Assembly: GCA_017508975.1 (NCBI GenBank)
Contig: JAFWQU010000010.1
Span: 1-35,910, forward strand
DNA length: 35,910 bases
Source of the DNA: Clostridia bacterium
GTDB taxonomy: Bacteria; Bacillota; Clostridia; Christensenellales; Aristaeellaceae
Reading direction: 5' to 3'
Position 1 is the first letter of the stretch. Each line of letters begins with the position of its first letter. The notes under the pieces are model-generated. The model saw only the letters and a program-made list of their open reading frames with translations. It made no database searches and was not told where the DNA came from. Of the stretch, positions 22,951 to 31,143 are shown one piece after another. The position numbers were made by a program, and so were the translations under genes.

Positions 22951-24105
22951 ATGCGAAAAGAAAAGAGAATCGAGTCGCTGGAGCTGCCCCAGCAGCATAC
23001 CCGGCTCCGCATGATCCTGATGATCGCAGCCCTGGCGGTAGCCGTCGGGGCTTTCGCGTTTGCCCTGTTTTCCCTGCTGAACGGAGAGCCCGGCTGGCAG
23101 GTCGTGGAGGGGGACACCTCGGGGGAGCTCTCGTTCTGCGACGAGTTCACGCTGCGCTATGAGCTGGGCGCCTCCGGCGCGCGGCCCGCGCAGGAGCGGC
23201 GCGCGCTGGTGCGTGTGTACAGCCAGGCGCAGATCGAGGCCTGGCGGTACTTCTCGCCGACCGCGGCCGTGACGGACGAGCACCCGGGCCTCAGCTGGCT
23301 CAACGCGCACCCCAACACGGAGGTCGAGCTGCCGCCGGCGCTGTGGCAGGCGCTGTCCGACAGCGCGGCATCCGGCCGATGGCTGTTCCTGGGGCCGATC
23401 GCCGAGATGCAGGACGCCCTGGTGCGCAGCGGAGGCGACCTGGAGGCGGCGGCCTACGATCCCCGGAAGAGCCCGGAGATGGCGGACTTCGTCCGGGAAG
23501 CCCTGCGGTGGATCCCCGACGAGACGGCGATCCGGCTGGAGCTGGAGGAGGGAAACCGCGCCTGCCTGCGGATCTCGGACGAATGCCTGGCCTTCGGTGA
23601 GAACTGGGGCGTGACCCGCTGGATCGATTTCCACTGGCTCCGCAATGCCTGGGTGGCCGACTATCTCGCGGAGGCGCTGAGCAGGGCCGGACGCACCCGA
23701 TTCGTGCTCTACAGCAAGGACGGATTTGCCCGCATCGGCTCGGATGAGGGCGGCCTGACGAGCGTGCTGCCGGACGGCACCCAGGCAGTCTGCCGGGGGA
23801 AAGCCACGCTGGCGGTCCTGCAGGCGAACCGGACCGGCTGGACCTACCGCTACGCGGACGGCGAGCGGCGCACAAGCTATCTTTCTGTGGAGGACGGCCT
23901 CGACCACTGCCCGGCGGACTGCCTCGCGGCGGCCTCGCGGGAGCGGAACTGCGCGGCGCTGGCCCGCGCGCTGCAGCCGCTGATCACCCGGGAGAGCCTC
24001 TCCGGGGACGAGCTGCGGGAGCTGACGTGCGCCTGGGCGCTGGTGAAGGCTGATACGATTGTCTCCCAGGCGGCGGACCCCCTGACCCTGATTCCTTTGC
24101 AATAA
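22951..24105 (+). CDS. Membrane-anchored protein, degenerate ApbE-like
   Basis: This 384-residue protein has one N-terminal membrane segment (about residues 20-44) and an extracytoplasmic domain. The pattern of FSPTAAV...LSWLNAHPNTEVELPPAL, a Tyr-Asp-Pro (AAAYDPRKSPEM) and the later WIDFHWLRNAWVADYLAEAL with a following Gly-Asp-type strand recalls the order of elements in ApbE FAD:protein FMN transferases. The Mg/FAD-binding residues of ApbE are not convincingly kept, so it is probably an inactive relative or a different fold. It starts 15 bases after oppF with GGGAGAG upstream, and tldD begins 22 bases after it. Its place in the operon suggests a link with the importer. Assignment is tentative. 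Confidence 0.5.
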   Translation: MRKEKRIESLELPQQHTRLRMILMIAALAVAVGAFAFALFSLLNGEPGWQVVEGDTSGELSFCDEFTLRYELGASGARPAQERRALVRVYSQAQIEAWRYFSPTAAVTDEHPGLSWLNAHPNTEVELPPALWQALSDSAASGRWLFLGPIAEMQDALVRSGGDLEAAAYDPRKSPEMADFVREALRWIPDETAIRLELEEGNRACLRISDECLAFGENWGVTRWIDFHWLRNAWVADYLAEALSRAGRTRFVLYSKDGFARIGSDEGGLTSVLPDGTQAVCRGKATLAVLQANRTGWTYRYADGERRTSYLSVEDGLDHCPADCLAAASRERNCAALARALQPLITRESLSGDELRELTCAWALVKADTIVSQAADPLTLIPLQ

Positions 24106-24127
24106 ACCCCGACAGAGGAGGGATTCT

Positions 24128-25561
24128 GTGAAAGCACCATTTTCGACCTATCTGACGGAGATCGCGCCGGCGCTCAAGCAGCTGGTGGGGCTTCTCCGGA
24201 AGCGTTATGGCTGGGTGAGCCTGCTGGCCACGGACTCCAAGGGCTTCAGCGTGCGCATCTCCCAGCGTGCCAAGAATGTCGGCAGCGAGACCATGATGAC
24301 CGAGCGCGGCTGCGTGGTGCGCGTCTGGCAGGACGGCCTGTACAGCGAGGCGGCGTTCAACCGCTTTGATCCGGCGGACGTGGAAGGCCTCTGCGCGAAG
24401 CTCTGCGCGGAGCTGGACGCGCAGCTGAAGGTTCTGCGGGAGCTGGGCACTGCGGTCTATGAGACGCCCGCGCTGCCGGACGAGGAGCGGACGCTCTTCG
24501 TGGAGATGGAGACCGGACGCCTGCCGGAGGACGAGGATATCCCCGCGCTGATCCGGCACCTGACCGAGGTCTCGGACGCGGGCATGGAGCAGGGCAGGGA
24601 CATGCTGGACTGCATGGTCTCCGCGCAGTCGACGCACGTGTGCAAGATGTTCCTGACCGAGCGGCAGGACCTGCGGCAGAGCTACGTCTACTCCGAGGGC
24701 GGTGTGGTGTGCATGGTCATGCGCGACGGCCGCAACGAGATGTCCCACGAGGGCGTGGCGGAGCGGCTGGGCCCGGAGATTTTCGACGACCTCTCGGACG
24801 CGCTGAAGCAGGCGCTGGAGATCAGCCAGGATCTGCTGAACGCCGAGCGCGTGGAGCCCGGCGAGTATGAGATTATCACCGCGCCGGACGTGACCGGCCT
24901 GATCGCCCACGAGGCCTTCGGGCACGGCGTGGAGATGGACATGTTCGTCAAGGAGCGCGCGCTGGGCGTGGAGTACATCGGCAAGCGCGTGGGCTCGGAG
25001 CATGTGACGATGCACGAGGGCGCGAACACGGTGGTGAACGTGGCCTCCTACGCCTTCGACGACGAGGGTACCCTGGCGGGCGACGTGACCGAGATCGACC
25101 GCGGCATCCTGCGCACGGGCATCTGCGACGCGCTGAGCGCCCTGCGGCTGGGCACGGTCCCCACGGGCAACGGCAAGCGCGAGAATTTCGAGCACAAGGC
25201 CTACACCCGCATGACCAACACGCTCTTCGACAGCGGCAAAGACCGGCTGGAGGACATGATCGCCTCCGTCAGGCACGGCTATCTCCTGCGGGGCATCTCC
25301 TCGGGCATGGAGGATCCGAAGCACTGGGGCATCCAGTGCATCGTCGAGCGCGGCTATGAGATCGTGGACGGCCAGTTTACCGGCAAGATCATCGCGCCGG
25401 TGGTCATGACCGGCTATGTGCCGGACCTGCTGGGCTCGATCAGCATGGTGAGCCCGGACCGCGAGGCCTTCGGTACCGGCGGCTGCGGCAAGGGACACAA
25501 GGAGTGGGTCAAGGTCTCCGACGGCGGCCCCTATCTGAAGGCGAAAGCGAGGTTGGGCTGA
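24128..25561 (+). CDS. tldD: TldD-type metallopeptidase, catalytic subunit
   Basis: TldD/TldE form a cytoplasmic zinc protease that cleaves unfolded peptides, including microcin B17 precursor and CcdA in E. coli. This 477-residue protein has the HExxxH site as HEAFGHGVEMD (H261, E262, H266). The third ligand, Cys453, is in GTGGCGKGHKE, at nearly the E. coli TldD positions. The N-terminal half is the usual substrate-channel domain. The start is GTG at 24128 with GAGGAGG upstream. It shares one base with the tldE start (TGATG), showing tight coupling. As part of the opp operon it may degrade or process imported peptides; that link is an inference from gene order. Confidence 0.95.
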   Translation: MKAPFSTYLTEIAPALKQLVGLLRKRYGWVSLLATDSKGFSVRISQRAKNVGSETMMTERGCVVRVWQDGLYSEAAFNRFDPADVEGLCAKLCAELDAQLKVLRELGTAVYETPALPDEERTLFVEMETGRLPEDEDIPALIRHLTEVSDAGMEQGRDMLDCMVSAQSTHVCKMFLTERQDLRQSYVYSEGGVVCMVMRDGRNEMSHEGVAERLGPEIFDDLSDALKQALEISQDLLNAERVEPGEYEIITAPDVTGLIAHEAFGHGVEMDMFVKERALGVEYIGKRVGSEHVTMHEGANTVVNVASYAFDDEGTLAGDVTEIDRGILRTGICDALSALRLGTVPTGNGKRENFEHKAYTRMTNTLFDSGKDRLEDMIASVRHGYLLRGISSGMEDPKHWGIQCIVERGYEIVDGQFTGKIIAPVVMTGYVPDLLGSISMVSPDREAFGTGGCGKGHKEWVKVSDGGPYLKAKARLG

Positions 25562-26841
25562 TGCTGGACATGATTCTTTCCCTCCTGCGGGAGAGCGGCG
25601 CCGATGCCTGGGAGGTCACGGACAGCCAGGAGCGCGGCTGGGAGTTCTATTTCATTCGGCACCGCCTGGATCAGCACCGCGCGAAGCTGGTGGAGCATAT
25701 CTGGGTGAAGGTTTATGTGCGCAGCGAGGACGGCAAGTTCCTCGGCTCCGCCAGCGCGGAGATCGCGCCGACGGCGACCCGCGCCGAGGCGGAGGCGACG
25801 ATCCGGGAGCTGGTCGGCCGCGCGGCCTATGTGAAGAATCCGGCCTACACGCTGGTCAAGCCCGACGGCGGGGAGCAGCCCGCGGCGGAGCCGGTGGCGG
25901 TGGAGCGGATCGCCCGGGATTTCCTGGAGACGATGGAGCAGCTGCCCGAGACGGAGACCGAGGACCTGAACAGCTACGAGATTTTCGTCAGCGAGGTGCG
26001 CCGCCGCTTCCTCAACAGCGAGGGCGTGGATGTGACGAGCGTGTACCCCTCCTCCATGGTGGAGGCGGTGGTCAACGCGCGGCGCGACGGCCACGAGATC
26101 GAGCTGTACCGCCTGTACAAGAGCGGCAGCTGCGACCGTGAGCAGCTCACCCGCGACCTGAGCGAGACGCTGCGCTACGGCCGCGACAAGCTGGTGGCCG
26201 TGCCGACCCCCGCGATCGGGAAGACGGCGGTGGTGTTCTCCACCGACGCGGCCCGCGAAATCTACGAGTGGTTTATCGCGCGGATGTCCGCGGGGATGCG
26301 CTACCGGCGAATCTCCGACTGGACGGAGGGCAAGCCCATCGCGCCGGAGTTCCGGGGCGACCGGATGACGGTCGAGGCGGTCACGAAGCTGCCGAACTCC
26401 TCCGCCAATGCCGCCTACGACGACGAGGGCGCGCGGATCCGTCCGCGGGTGCTGATCCGCGAGGGCATCGCCGAGGCCTCCTTCGGCAGCCGGCAGTTCA
26501 GCCAGTATATGGGGCTGGAGGACTCCTTCCAGCCGGGCAATTTCGCGGTCTCCGGCGGCACCGCCACGGCGGAGGAGCTGCGGCAGGGCCGCTACCTCGA
26601 GGTGGTGGAGTTCTCTGATTTCCAGGTGAACCCCTTCAACGGCGATATCGCCGGCGAGATCCGCCTGGGCTACTGGCACGACGGAGATCAGGTGACCATC
26701 GTCAGCGGCGGCTCCGTGAGCGGCACCATGGCGGACTTCGTGCAGGACCTGCACTGCTCCCGCGAACAGCGGCAGTACAACAGCCTGCTGATCCCCGCCG
26801 TAACCCGCCTGGAGGGCGTGACGGTGACCGGGGCGGAATGA
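25561..26841 (+). CDS. tldE: TldE/PmbA-type partner of the TldD peptidase
   Basis: The non-catalytic half of the TldD/E heterodimer, 426 residues. It aligns in layout with TldD but has no HExxxH. Features of the family are EIFVSEVRRRFLNSEGVDV, KTAVVFSTDAA and the end segment with GDIAGEIRLGYWHDGDQVTI, GGSVSGTMADFV. The start ATG at 25561 overlaps the last base of tldD. It is the last gene of the continuous opp-tld block; a surface-protein gene with its own GGAGGG site follows 18 bases later. The full pair suggests an active protease. Confidence 0.93.
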   Translation: MLDMILSLLRESGADAWEVTDSQERGWEFYFIRHRLDQHRAKLVEHIWVKVYVRSEDGKFLGSASAEIAPTATRAEAEATIRELVGRAAYVKNPAYTLVKPDGGEQPAAEPVAVERIARDFLETMEQLPETETEDLNSYEIFVSEVRRRFLNSEGVDVTSVYPSSMVEAVVNARRDGHEIELYRLYKSGSCDREQLTRDLSETLRYGRDKLVAVPTPAIGKTAVVFSTDAAREIYEWFIARMSAGMRYRRISDWTEGKPIAPEFRGDRMTVEAVTKLPNSSANAAYDDEGARIRPRVLIREGIAEASFGSRQFSQYMGLEDSFQPGNFAVSGGTATAEELRQGRYLEVVEFSDFQVNPFNGDIAGEIRLGYWHDGDQVTIVSGGSVSGTMADFVQDLHCSREQRQYNSLLIPAVTRLEGVTVTGAE

Positions 26842-26859
26842 TTTACTGGAGGGATTACC

Positions 26860-28872
26860 ATGTCGCGCAAGGGCCTGCTGCTTTTCCTGGTCTGTCTGCT
26901 TGTGTGCGTCTGTGGGCTTGCAATGGCAGAGACCCGGACGAATTCCTATTATGTCATTAACGGCGAGAACTACTTCATCTATCAGGAAGGCGACTGGAAG
27001 TATCTGATCATAGATGGGGAGGATTCCCTCTGCGAGTATACGGGATCTTCCACGGAAATCTCTATTCCGGCGCAGTTGGGCGGCCGAAATGTGACGGCCA
27101 TATACAACAAGAGTAAAGTCATAAAAGATGGCATTACGGGTTTAGAGATTCCGGCGACTTTCCTGAGTGTTCCCAGCCAATTATGTTACGGAAAAACCAG
27201 CCTGCAGTGGGTTACAATTCACGAGGGCGTGGAGGCCATCGGACAGTCCGCGTTCTATGGATGCTCCGGCCTGACTTCCGTGACTCTGCCGGATACGGTG
27301 ACATACATCGCGGATTTCGCGTTTAATCTGTGCACCGGCATCACTTCCCTGGATCTGGGGGACGGCCTCGTCACCGTAGGCAAGCAGGCGTTTTATAACG
27401 CACAGCCGAGCACGCTGATCCTGCCCCAGACGCTGAAGAACATCGGCTATCTGGCTTTCTACTCGGAGGACACCTCCCTGACGGAGGTTGATATCCCGGA
27501 CGGGGTGGAGACCTGGGAGTTCTCGTTTGTCCCCGCCGCCACGACGATGGTCGTCGGTGAGGACTCGGCGATCTATGCGGCGCTGCTGAACTATCCCTAC
27601 TCCATCCGCTACCGGACCCGGAACAGCTCGGAGCTGCCGGAGGCGGGCGAGGGGATTGAAAACGTCGCCGACAAGGTGGATGCCATCGTCGCGGCCTGCA
27701 TTCAGCCGGGCATGAGTGACGAGCAGAAAGCGCTCGTCCTGCACGACTACCTGACGCAGCACGCGCAGTATGATGTGACGCTGAATCTGCCCTATACGCA
27801 CGATCCGGACGGCGTGCTTCTGTACAACCGGGGCGTGTGTCAGAGCTACGCTGAGGCCTATCAGCTGCTGCTGAACGAGGTCGGGATTGACAACTGTCTG
27901 GAATACGGCGAAAATCACGTCTGGAACATGGCCTGCCTGGACGGCGACTGGGTGCATATCGATGTGACCTGGGACGATCCGACGCGCTACGGACAGGGGA
28001 CAAGCCTTGAGCCGAACGCCCGCAGCGGCCGGGAGGGCTATACCTACTTCGGACTGACAACCGAGGCCATCGAGCATGTGAACCAGCACGAGTGCGAGGA
28101 CAGACCCTATCCCGCGACGAGCTATCGGCACAGCTATCTCTGGAAGCACGGCGCGCTGGACAGCCGCATCGCAGAGGTGCAGGGCATCCTGGAGACCCAG
28201 CTGGCAGCGGGTGTGCTGAACTTCACCTGTCAGCCGGAGACCTTCGACAGCTCGGACAACGCGGACGGCATCCGGGAATACCTGACGCTGGCGGTTCTCC
28301 GGGATCAGACGTATACTGTGGACGAGGTGGACTACGAGGCGGACTTCGCCTACGACCTCCAGACAAAGACGCTCACCGTAACTGTCTGTCTGCCGTCGGT
28401 CGAGATCGACCACGGAACCCTGCTGCTGGCTCCCGGGGAGACCCTGTACCTGCCGCTGGCAGACGCGGTCTGGGAGACCACCGGCTGTGTCACCGTGGAC
28501 GAGGACGGCCTGCTGACCGTGACCGACACCGGCACCGGGCAGATCACGGGCAGCGCTTCGACGGAGATCCACCGCTGGACGATCGACTCGCAGGAGATGG
28601 ACACGCTGCGGATCGACAGCGCGACGGTCGAGGAGGAGGCCTTCATGAACACCGCCGCGGTGCGTGTGGTGATCGGCGCGGATGTGGCGGAACTGGGAGA
28701 CCGCGCGTTCGCGGGCTGTGATGCGCTGCTCCTGGTACGGTTCGAGGGCAGCACCGTCGTGGGAGACGACTGTTTCCCGGACAGCGGCACCCTGCTGATT
28801 CTCGCACCGGAGGGATCCCCGGCGGAGGCGTACGCGCAGAGCGAGGAGATCCTCTTCTATCCGGTCAACTGA
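26860..28872 (+). CDS. Secreted LRR_5 / transglutaminase-like protein
   Basis: An exported 670-residue protein with a signal peptide (MSRKGLLLFLVCLLVCVCGL, cleaved near AMAET). Residues ~40-240 are BspA-type leucine-rich repeats (EAIGQSAFYGCSGLTSVTLP, YIADFAFNLCTGITSLDL). Residues ~265-400 are a transglutaminase/cysteine-protease-like domain with the triad C327 (NRGVCQSYAEAYQLLL), H353 (ENHVWNM) and D368 (DVTWDDP). A beta-rich stretch follows, and a last LRR_5-like unit (ELGDRAFAGCDALL). So the catalytic domain is set within an LRR protein. The first ~350 bases are visibly more AT-rich than the neighbours. GGAGGG precedes the ATG. The substrate is unknown; protein cross-linking or proteolysis at the cell surface is possible. 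Confidence 0.9.
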   Translation: MSRKGLLLFLVCLLVCVCGLAMAETRTNSYYVINGENYFIYQEGDWKYLIIDGEDSLCEYTGSSTEISIPAQLGGRNVTAIYNKSKVIKDGITGLEIPATFLSVPSQLCYGKTSLQWVTIHEGVEAIGQSAFYGCSGLTSVTLPDTVTYIADFAFNLCTGITSLDLGDGLVTVGKQAFYNAQPSTLILPQTLKNIGYLAFYSEDTSLTEVDIPDGVETWEFSFVPAATTMVVGEDSAIYAALLNYPYSIRYRTRNSSELPEAGEGIENVADKVDAIVAACIQPGMSDEQKALVLHDYLTQHAQYDVTLNLPYTHDPDGVLLYNRGVCQSYAEAYQLLLNEVGIDNCLEYGENHVWNMACLDGDWVHIDVTWDDPTRYGQGTSLEPNARSGREGYTYFGLTTEAIEHVNQHECEDRPYPATSYRHSYLWKHGALDSRIAEVQGILETQLAAGVLNFTCQPETFDSSDNADGIREYLTLAVLRDQTYTVDEVDYEADFAYDLQTKTLTVTVCLPSVEIDHGTLLLAPGETLYLPLADAVWETTGCVTVDEDGLLTVTDTGTGQITGSASTEIHRWTIDSQEMDTLRIDSATVEEEAFMNTAAVRVVIGADVAELGDRAFAGCDALLLVRFEGSTVVGDDCFPDSGTLLILAPEGSPAEAYAQSEEILFYPVN

Positions 28873-28880
28873 CAGATCCT

Positions 28881-28910
28881 GCCGCGGAGCCCGCGTGGCT
28901 TCGCGGCTTT
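28881..28910 (+). terminator. Weak intrinsic terminator after the LRR/transglutaminase gene
   Basis: An 11-bp stem with one G-U pair (28881-28891 with 28897-28907) and a 5-base loop is followed by only three T, eight bases past the stop codon. Likely to end some, not all, transcripts before the next gene. Confidence 0.5.
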
Positions 28911-28934
28911 CTGAGCGTGTACTGAGGTGAGACG

Positions 28935-30299
28935 ATGCGCATTCTGGTTCTGAACGGATCCCCGGCGGGGGAGGACAGCCTGACGCTCTTCACAGTGCGC
29001 TATTGGGAGAAGCACTTCCCGGAGCACGAGTGGCAGGTCCTGCACGTCGGGCAGCGGATCCGGGCGATGGAGAAGGATTTCACGCCCTGCCGGGAGGCGC
29101 TGGAGGCCGCGGAGCTGATCGTGTTCTGCTACCCGGTGTACACCTTCCTGGTGCCCGCGCAGCTCCACCGCTTTCTGGAGCTGATCCGGGAGTACGGCGT
29201 CGATCTGCGGGGAAAATTCGCCACGCAGCTGAGCACCTCCAAGCATTTCTATGACGTGACCGCACACCGCTTTATCCGGGAGAACTGCGACGACCTGGGG
29301 CTGCGCTCGATCCGGGGGCTCTCCGCGGACATGGAGGATCTCCTGCAGGAGCGGGGAAGGCGGGAAGCGCTGGATTTCTTCAAATTCGTCTGCGAGAGCA
29401 TCGCCGAAGGCTGGACGGAGCCCCCGGCGCTGCCCCCGCTGCCGGAGACGGCCGGGGTCCTGCCCACGGTACCGGAGCAGGCGGCGCCGTCCCCGGAGAC
29501 GCCCCGCGCGGTGATCGTCACCGACCTGCCGGAGCCGGAGGAGGACACGCCCCGGGAGACGCACCTGCGGCGGATGATCGCGCGGCTGATCCGGCAGTTC
29601 CCGGGCGAGAGCGCGGTGGTGAACCTGCGCAAGTTCCCCTTCGCGGGCGGCTGCCTGGGCTGCTTCCACTGCGCGGCGGACGGGACCTGTGTCTACAAGG
29701 ACGGGTTTGACGCCTATCTGCGGGACCGCATCCAGACGGCGGACGCACTGGTCTATGCCTTCATGGTCCGGGATCACAGCATGGGCTATCGGTTCAAACT
29801 CTATGACGACCGGCAGTTCTGCAACGGCCACCGCACCGTGACCATGGGCAAGCCGGTGGCGTATCTCGTGGCGGGCGATCTCGCGCGGGAGACCAATCTG
29901 CAGACGCTGATTGAGGCCCGCGCGCAGGTGGGCGGCAACTTCCTGGCGGGCGTCGCCACCGACGAGCGGAACCCGGACGCGGAGATCGACCGGCTGGCGG
30001 GCACGCTGGCCTACGCCGTGCGGGAGCACCTGCAGCTGCCGAAGAACTTCTACGGGGTCGGCGGCCTGAAGATCTTCCGGGACCTGATCTGGCAGATGCA
30101 GGGCCTCATGCGGGCGGATCACCGCTTCTACAAGGCCCACGGCTTCTACCGCGACTTCCCCCAGAAGCACCGGGGGCGGATGCTCGCCATGTACGCGGTG
30201 GGCTGGATGAACAACAGCCCGAAGCTGCGCAAGAAGGTCGGCGGCAGAATGACCGAGGGAATGACGCTCCCCTACCGGAAGGTGCTGGAGAAAGACTGA
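28935..30299 (+). CDS. Tandem flavodoxin-fold NAD(P)H-dependent oxidoreductase-like protein
   Basis: This 454-residue cytoplasmic protein has two NADPH-dependent FMN reductase/flavodoxin-like halves. The first (about 1-160) begins MRILVLNGSPAGEDSLTLFT, with the FMN-loop-like FCYPVYTFLVPAQLHRFLEL. A Pro/Glu-rich linker (~165-205) joins the second (about 210-454). That half contains the cysteine motif GGCLGCFHCAADGTCVYKD, the usual place for the GC..C motif in this family, but its own phosphate-loop start is not obvious. It may therefore act with the first half on one FMN. GAGGTGA precedes the ATG. The next gene starts 13 bases later. The substrate is unknown. Confidence 0.82.
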   Translation: MRILVLNGSPAGEDSLTLFTVRYWEKHFPEHEWQVLHVGQRIRAMEKDFTPCREALEAAELIVFCYPVYTFLVPAQLHRFLELIREYGVDLRGKFATQLSTSKHFYDVTAHRFIRENCDDLGLRSIRGLSADMEDLLQERGRREALDFFKFVCESIAEGWTEPPALPPLPETAGVLPTVPEQAAPSPETPRAVIVTDLPEPEEDTPRETHLRRMIARLIRQFPGESAVVNLRKFPFAGGCLGCFHCAADGTCVYKDGFDAYLRDRIQTADALVYAFMVRDHSMGYRFKLYDDRQFCNGHRTVTMGKPVAYLVAGDLARETNLQTLIEARAQVGGNFLAGVATDERNPDAEIDRLAGTLAYAVREHLQLPKNFYGVGGLKIFRDLIWQMQGLMRADHRFYKAHGFYRDFPQKHRGRMLAMYAVGWMNNSPKLRKKVGGRMTEGMTLPYRKVLEKD

Positions 30300-30312
30300 G
30301 GAGGCGGTGCGC

Positions 30313-31143
30313 ATGCTCTGGGCACTCGCGGCGCTGGCCTTTGCGGCGGCCGCGCTGCTGCTGATCTGGATGTTCCTGACGATGCCGCAACTGCCCCGCC
30401 GGCCTCTGGGCAACCTGGCCGGACTCTACGCCCACCGCGGACTCTGGAACGAGAAGACCCCCGAGAACTCGCTGGCGGCGTTCAAGCGGGCCGCGGAGAA
30501 GGGCTTCGGCATTGAGCTCGACGTCCAGCGCACGGCGGACGGGGAGCTGGTCATCTTCCACGACGAGGATCTGGAGCGCCTCTGCGGCGTCCGCTGGAAG
30601 GTGGAGCTGTGCACCCTCCGCGAACTGCGGGAGCTGCGGCTGGGAACCTCCGACCAGGGGATCCCGACGCTGCGCGAGGCGCTGGAGACGGTGGACGGGC
30701 GCGTGCCGCTGCTGATCGATTTCAAGCCCTGCCGCGCCGTTGTGCCGATGTGCGAGCGGGCGGACGCGCTCCTGCAGCACTACGCCGGCCCCTACTGCGT
30801 GGAGAGCTTCGATCCCCGCGCGGTCCGCTGGTACCGCCGGCACCGGCCGAACGTGATCCGCGGACAGTTAGCGCGGGGGCTGGAGCGGCCGATCCTGCGG
30901 CACTGGGACAGACGTGCCGCGTGGAACGGCAGCCTCATCCACCATGTGCGGAGCCGCCCGGACTTTGTCTCGATGCGCTGGGAGGACCGGAACCGGCTTC
31001 CTCTCCGGATGGCGCGCGCCTGGAAGCCCTGGCTCGCGGCCTGGACCCTGACGACCCCCGAGGCGCTGGCGGAGGCCCGGCGCGAATGCGAGCTGCTGAT
31101 ATTCGAACAATTCACCCCCGGACAAGAGAAGGAGGAACCCTGA
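30313..31143 (+). CDS. Membrane-anchored glycerophosphodiester phosphodiesterase
   Basis: GDPD enzymes cleave glycerophosphodiesters to glycerol-3-phosphate and an alcohol. This 276-residue protein has an N-terminal membrane segment (about residues 3-23) and then the catalytic motifs: AHRGLWNEKTPENSLAAF (H41, R42, with PEN), GIELDVQRTADGELVIFHDEDL (E68, D70, H83) and later LLIDFKP. The usual TIM-barrel length follows. The ATG at 30313 is chosen because GGAGG (30300-30304) lies eight bases upstream; the GTG at 30307 is too close. It ends directly before the fhs start codon. Confidence 0.93.
   Translation: MLWALAALAFAAAALLLIWMFLTMPQLPRRPLGNLAGLYAHRGLWNEKTPENSLAAFKRAAEKGFGIELDVQRTADGELVIFHDEDLERLCGVRWKVELCTLRELRELRLGTSDQGIPTLREALETVDGRVPLLIDFKPCRAVVPMCERADALLQHYAGPYCVESFDPRAVRWYRRHRPNVIRGQLARGLERPILRHWDRRAAWNGSLIHHVRSRPDFVSMRWEDRNRLPLRMARAWKPWLAAWTLTTPEALAEARRECELLIFEQFTPGQEKEEP

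Noticed and set aside
17217-24102. Long minus-strand frames across oppB to the ApbE-like gene (17217-19871, 19976-21604, 21631-24102)
   Set aside because: Shadows of the opp genes: translations are low-complexity His/Asp/Gly/Arg-rich and lack any recognisable domain.
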